8,903 bases of DNA from Deltaproteobacteria bacterium (GTDB taxonomy: Bacteria; Myxococcota_A; UBA9042; DTJE01). The number at the start of each line of letters is the position of its first letter. Position 1 is the first letter of the stretch. The notes beneath the pieces were generated by a model, which saw nothing but the letters and a program-made list of their open reading frames with translations, was not told the DNA's origin and searched no databases. The position numbers were made by a program, and so were the translations under genes. This document shows positions 5,869 through 8,903 of this stretch, piece after piece. Where the stretch lies: assembly GCA_016784945.1 (NCBI GenBank), contig JADHTP010000115.1:1-8903 (forward strand), written 5' to 3'.

Positions 5869-7539
5869 ATGCTGAAAACCCTACACGTGACGAACCTGGG
5901 CATCTTCGGAGACGTGGAGGCCGACCTGCCCCGGGGCCTGGTTTGCCTCACCGGTGAAACCGGCGCGGGCAAGTCACTGCTGGTGGACGCCATCAAGCTG
6001 CTCCTCGGTGCACGGGCCGATCCGGCCGAGGTCCGACACGGCGAAAAGTCGGCGCTCGTGGAGGCGGTCTTCGACCTTTCGGGCAGGGACGGCCTGCTGC
6101 AGGCCCTGGAGGAAGGGGGATACGAGGCCGAAGACGGCGAAGTGCACCTGAGGCGGACCATAACGGCGGACGGACGGTCCAAGGCCTGGATCCAGGGACG
6201 GCTGTCCACGGCGCGCGAACTGAGGGAGTTGGCCGTCCGGATGGTTTCCATCGCGGGCCAGCACGCCTTCATGAGCCTGGGCGTGCCCAAAGAACGCCTG
6301 GCCATGCTGGACTCCTACGCCGGTCTGACCGGAGACGTAAGCAAATACCAGGATCGATTTCATGACTACCGGAGTGCCAGGGAACGGCTGGAGTCCCTGG
6401 AGTCCGGCGAGGCGGAAAAGGAGTCCCGACAGGACTACCTGGAGTTCGTGATCGGGCAGATCGAGGAACTGGCGCCCGAGCCCGACGAAGATGAAAAACT
6501 GGCCTCCGTAGCGGCGGTGCTGAAGGAAACCGACCGGTTGAGGGAACTGGCGCTGGCCGCCGGAAACGACCTTTTCGACGGGGAGCCATCGGCCTTCGAC
6601 ACGGTAGGCCAGGCCCTGAAGGCACTGCACGAGGCAGTTGGGATCGATTCGGAACTGAGGGACCTGGCCGAACGGATGGAATCGGTGCAGATCGAGACCC
6701 GCGAGGCCGCCCGGGACCTCACCGCCTACGTGGGTCGACTGGAATCGGACCCCGGCCGCCTGGCCGCCGTGGAGGATCGGCTCCACGCCCTGAAGGGCCT
6801 GATCCGCAAGTATGGCGGTTCCCTGGAAGCGGTCCTGCGGACACAGGATTCATCCCAGGCCGAGCTGGATGCCATGGCGGGCGAATCCGACGACGTGGAG
6901 GCCTTGCGACAGGAGGTCGGTGAAAGGGAGGTCGAGGTCCGGAAAATGGCCGACGCCCTGACGGACAAACGCACGAAGGCCGTGGGTGACATGTCCGCCG
7001 CAGTCACCGATGCACTTCACAAGCTGGACATGGAAGGGGCGCGATTCTACGCCGAGCTGGAACCCGTGGAACCGGGTGAAAGCGGCGCCGATCGCCTGGT
7101 GTTCCGGGTGAGGACCAACCCCGGCGAAGGCGTGGGCCCCGTGGAGGAGATGGCCTCGGGGGGTGAATTGTCACGGATCGCCCTGTCGCTGTTTTCGGTA
7201 CTCTCTTCCGCCGTGGGCACGCCGGTCATGGTGTTCGACGAGATCGACGTGGGCGTGTCGGGCGGCGTGGCGGACCGCATGGGCGATGTGCTGGACCGGG
7301 CGGCTAACGACCGCCAGGTGCTGGTGGTCACCCATCACGGACAGATCGCGGCCCGCGCCAATGCCCATTTCCTGGTGGACAAAAGAACCGAGGAGGGCCG
7401 GACCCTGGCCGGATTGACCCCCCTTCATGGCTCTCCCCGGACCGAGGAAATCGCGCGGATGGTGGGTGGACGGAAGATCACGCGCAAGGTCCTCGCCCAC
7501 GCAAAGGAATTGCTGTGTCCCAAGGGCGACCTTCTCTAG
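5869..7539 (+). CDS. recN: DNA repair protein RecN (SMC-like ATPase)
   Basis: At 556 residues this is the usual RecN length. RecN is a cytoplasmic SMC-like ATPase recruited to DNA double-strand breaks for recombinational repair. Walker A is GETGAGKS (29-36) in the family opening LHVTNLGIFGDVEADL; the Q-loop region AGQHAFMSL is at 129-137. Two charged coiled-coil arms span about 155-235 and 255-380. The ABC signature ASGGELSR is at 429-436, Walker B VMVFDEID at 453-460 followed by VGVSGG, and the switch His in VTHHGQIAA at 487-495. All ATPase motifs are intact. The ATG at 5869 has no Shine-Dalgarno (AATTCAAAACCG precedes it), yet no better in-frame start exists and the N-terminus aligns with the family. 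It sits 97 bp after prfA and faces the lipid-kinase gene. RecN is SOS-induced in many bacteria; no known LexA box is clear here. Confidence 0.96.
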   Translation: MLKTLHVTNLGIFGDVEADLPRGLVCLTGETGAGKSLLVDAIKLLLGARADPAEVRHGEKSALVEAVFDLSGRDGLLQALEEGGYEAEDGEVHLRRTITADGRSKAWIQGRLSTARELRELAVRMVSIAGQHAFMSLGVPKERLAMLDSYAGLTGDVSKYQDRFHDYRSARERLESLESGEAEKESRQDYLEFVIGQIEELAPEPDEDEKLASVAAVLKETDRLRELALAAGNDLFDGEPSAFDTVGQALKALHEAVGIDSELRDLAERMESVQIETREAARDLTAYVGRLESDPGRLAAVEDRLHALKGLIRKYGGSLEAVLRTQDSSQAELDAMAGESDDVEALRQEVGEREVEVRKMADALTDKRTKAVGDMSAAVTDALHKLDMEGARFYAELEPVEPGESGADRLVFRVRTNPGEGVGPVEEMASGGELSRIALSLFSVLSSAVGTPVMVFDEIDVGVSGGVADRMGDVLDRAANDRQVLVVTHHGQIAARANAHFLVDKRTEEGRTLAGLTPLHGSPRTEEIARMVGGRKITRKVLAHAKELLCPKGDLL

Positions 7540-7542
7540 GCA

Positions 7543-7605
7543 GCCTATCGCCTGTCGCTTATCGCCTATAGCCTATCGTCAATCGTTGATCGAGAGTCGC
7601 AATTC
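7543..7605. repeat. Intergenic heptanucleotide tandem repeat, 9 units, consensus GCCTATC
   Basis: Starting four bases after the recN stop, the sequence falls into nine consecutive 7-base units in exact phase. Units 1 and 5 are GCCTATC; units 2, 3 and 4 differ from it by one base (GCCTGTC, GCTTATC, GCCTATA). Units 6-9 are more degenerate but keep the first G, and end in C, as do all units but the fourth. The array fills about half of the 114-bp gap between the converging recN and lipid-kinase genes. A seven-base period is not codon-related, so it is not coding. It has no U-tract and no stable long hairpin, so a terminator role is not evident. No clear terminator is seen elsewhere in the gap. 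Confidence 0.8.
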
Positions 7606-7653
7606 GGATCGGTGCCACCCGGGTCGCCCACCTGGCCTCCCTGAATATCCGGG

Positions 7654-8658
7654 TCAGATGAAGCGGAGGAGCTTGATGGCGTCGGGAACCAGTTCGAAGT
7701 CCAGCACATCGCGGTGGCCCACCAGGTCGCCCGCCACCTGGAACGGCGCCGGTTCCGACATCTGGACCCGGACCTTGCGGGTCAGGAAGTCCCTGAAGCC
7801 CTCGCCCCTGTAATCGCCGGACCAGATCTCGGGCAGGCTCACCAGGGCTCGCGCCACACCGATCCGGACCACCCTCAGTTGCATGAAATCCGCCACGTTG
7901 TCCGTCATGGGCAGGAGCCTTGCCCCGTACCCGATCATGGGGATGGTCCCGGCGATGATGGCATTGGTGGGGCCCTCGAACATGATCTCACCGGACCCGT
8001 AGGCCCGGGACCGGTCGCCCTCTTCGCCCACTTCGTAGGCGTTGTCCCCCAGGTTGGTCACCTTGATGGTCAGGTTCTCCCCCCGGATCATCTTCTGGAG
8101 CTTGCGGGGACCCGTGGCCGAAAAGAAGGCCACGAAATAGCCCACCACGTTCTTCAGCAGCGGCTTGAGGGGCCCGTCGCCGATGCGTTCCTTCAGGGCG
8201 TCGTAATCCGCCAGGATCTCGGCATCGATTCCGGCGCCCCCAAAGGGAAACAGTTGCCCCTCGCATTCCACCAGGGGGAGGTGAACGTGGTCACGGGTGG
8301 GATTCGTGACGTAGGCTTTCAGGTCCTGGATGGCGCTCCCGGAAGACACCAGCCGCGACAGGGCGTTTCCCGTCCCCAGGGACAGGACGCCCAGGGTGGG
8401 CAGGCCACGGGCGCCAACCGATCCGGCGGCCCCGTGCAGGGCGTTGATGAATCCGCAGACGGTCCCGTCACCACCCCCGGTGAACACCGTGGGATATCCC
8501 CTTTCCAGGATCCGGTCGGCCAGTTCCCGGGCATCTTCCTGAGTATGGGCATAATAGATGTCATCGGGGTGGACCAGATCCTCAATCCGCGAGACCACGT
8601 CGGGAGACACCCGGCGAGCGTTGGAATTGAGGTATATGGCAAAGGCCGACGCGCCCAT
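7654..8658 (-). CDS. Diacylglycerol kinase family lipid kinase
   Basis: This 334-residue protein belongs to the soluble DAGK/sphingosine-kinase/YegS-like fold, which transfers phosphate from ATP to a lipid hydroxyl at the membrane surface. The nucleotide-binding signature GGGDGTV is at 61-67, LSLGTGNALSR at 93-102 and the second-domain FGGAGIDAEI in the middle, followed by GYGARLLPMTDNVADFMQLRVV, the beta-rich part typical of the family C-terminus. The opening AIYLNSNARR resembles the N-terminal strand (usually IxNPxSG), with Ser-Asn-Ala in place of the common Pro-x-Ser/Ala-Gly. The lipid substrate cannot be told. The ATG at 8658 is preceded by AGGGAG (8672-8667) at eight bases. It lies 18 bp after the flippase-like gene and is likely in one operon with it. 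Its TGA faces recN across 114 bp. Confidence 0.9.
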   Translation of the reverse strand: MGASAFAIYLNSNARRVSPDVVSRIEDLVHPDDIYYAHTQEDARELADRILERGYPTVFTGGGDGTVCGFINALHGAAGSVGARGLPTLGVLSLGTGNALSRLVSSGSAIQDLKAYVTNPTRDHVHLPLVECEGQLFPFGGAGIDAEILADYDALKERIGDGPLKPLLKNVVGYFVAFFSATGPRKLQKMIRGENLTIKVTNLGDNAYEVGEEGDRSRAYGSGEIMFEGPTNAIIAGTIPMIGYGARLLPMTDNVADFMQLRVVRIGVARALVSLPEIWSGDYRGEGFRDFLTRKVRVQMSEPAPFQVAGDLVGHRDVLDFELVPDAIKLLRFI

Positions 8659-8676
8659 CCGTCAAGCTCCCTGGTG

Positions 8677-8903
8677 TCAGTGCACCTGATTATCGCCCAA
8701 ATCGTTCTGGATGCCCATAGGCCTGCCCAGCCTTCGCTGCGTCCAGACGAGGGCCACCACCCCGAGGGCCACGGCGAACCACAGCGTGGCCACCCGGATC
8801 AAAAGCGTGGCCGCGATGGCCGCCGCCTCGTCGGGCAGGGCACCGGACACGGCGGGAGACAGCATCCCCGCCAGGGAAGCTTCCGTGGCCACCAGGCCCC
8901 CCG
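8677..8903 (-). CDS. C-terminal end of a flippase-like / LPG-synthase-TM (UPF0104-type) membrane protein (partial)
   Basis: The frame is open from the right edge to the TGA at 8679-8677; about 75 residues are visible and the start lies beyond the window. The segment GGLVATEASLAGMLS, then LPDEAAAIAATLLIRVATLWFAVALGVVALVW, matches the last two helices of the LPG-synthase transmembrane / AglD-like flippase family, where a Gly-Gly-x-x-x-x-Glu loop precedes a small-residue helix and an R-x-x-x-x-W/F helix. A short basic tail (TQRRLGRP) faces the cytoplasm. These proteins are polytopic inner-membrane proteins associated with lipid or glycolipid movement. It is upstream of the lipid-kinase gene by 18 bp, which supports a shared role in lipid metabolism. 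The call rests on a short fragment, so another polytopic family remains possible. Confidence 0.65.
   Translation of the reverse strand, partial: GGLVATEASLAGMLSPAVSGALPDEAAAIAATLLIRVATLWFAVALGVVALVWTQRRLGRPMGIQNDLGDNQVH

Noticed and set aside
5974..6786. Open frame of 270 codons antisense to recN
   Set aside because: It lies entirely inside recN with no domain or plausible start, and is explained by third-position GC bias on the other strand.
7543..7605. CRISPR or phage attachment site reading of the heptamer array
   Set aside because: Units are seven bases, contiguous, without spacers, and there are no cas, integrase or tRNA genes nearby.
7617..7654. ACCCGG ... CCGGGT inverted repeat as a terminator between recN and the lipid-kinase gene
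   Set aside because: The loop would be about 25 bases, the stem only six pairs, and there is no T-run on either strand.
1..8903. Mobile element, toxin-antitoxin or defence system
   Set aside because: No transposase, integrase, inverted terminal repeats, nuclease, methylase or toxin-like small gene pair was seen; genes are housekeeping or metabolic with uniform GC-rich composition.

Overview
This 8.9 kb window is a densely coded, GC-rich stretch of ordinary bacterial chromosome. It shows no phage, transposon, CRISPR, tRNA or rRNA signal. The near-consensus sigma70-type promoter and AGGAGG-type ribosome binding sites show a bacterium. The order rpmE - DUF1385 - prfA, together with an FHA-TM-repeat protein and high GC, suggests a deltaproteobacterial-type lineage (Desulfobacterota/Myxococcota-like) or an uncultured neighbour of one. 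The phylum is inference and is not settled by anything seen here.

Left part (1-3261). A forward gene, cut by the left edge, encodes an FHA-domain protein with one membrane span and an alpha-helical repeat region. It runs tail-to-tail into, and overlaps by 59 bp, a reverse-strand transcription unit. That unit reads thiolase (3261-2068), then a TauE/SafE-type permease (2055-1219), then a small DUF1634 membrane protein (1222-884). The last two overlap by GTGA and are a recurrent pair; the thiolase is separated from the permease by only 12 bp.

Centre (3262-5771). A 163-bp divergent promoter region separates the thiolase from a forward translation operon. It holds a very good promoter (TTGACC, 16 bp, TATAAT), an 8-bp perfect stem-loop in the 5' UTR and a GGAGG site in front of rpmE (ribosomal protein L31). 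rpmE overlaps a DUF1385 membrane-protein gene by GTGA, which overlaps prfA (release factor 1) by ATGA, so all three are probably co-transcribed and translationally coupled. The prmC gene that often follows prfA is not here.

Right part (5772-8903). recN (DNA double-strand-break repair ATPase) follows after a 97-bp gap containing a small inverted repeat and no ribosome binding site. Immediately after recN lies a run of nine in-phase heptamers (7543-7605). Facing recN on the reverse strand are a diacylglycerol-kinase-family lipid kinase and, 18 bp upstream of it, the C-terminal end of a flippase-like / LPG-synthase-TM-type membrane protein cut by the right edge. These two look like a lipid-related operon.

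Most of the window is recognisable housekeeping or accessory metabolism. The items most worth a second look are the rpmE leader hairpin (a candidate L31 autoregulatory element), the heptamer array behind recN, the tightly coupled DUF1385 gene of unknown function, and the inverted repeat before recN. I found no convincing new defence or mobile system.
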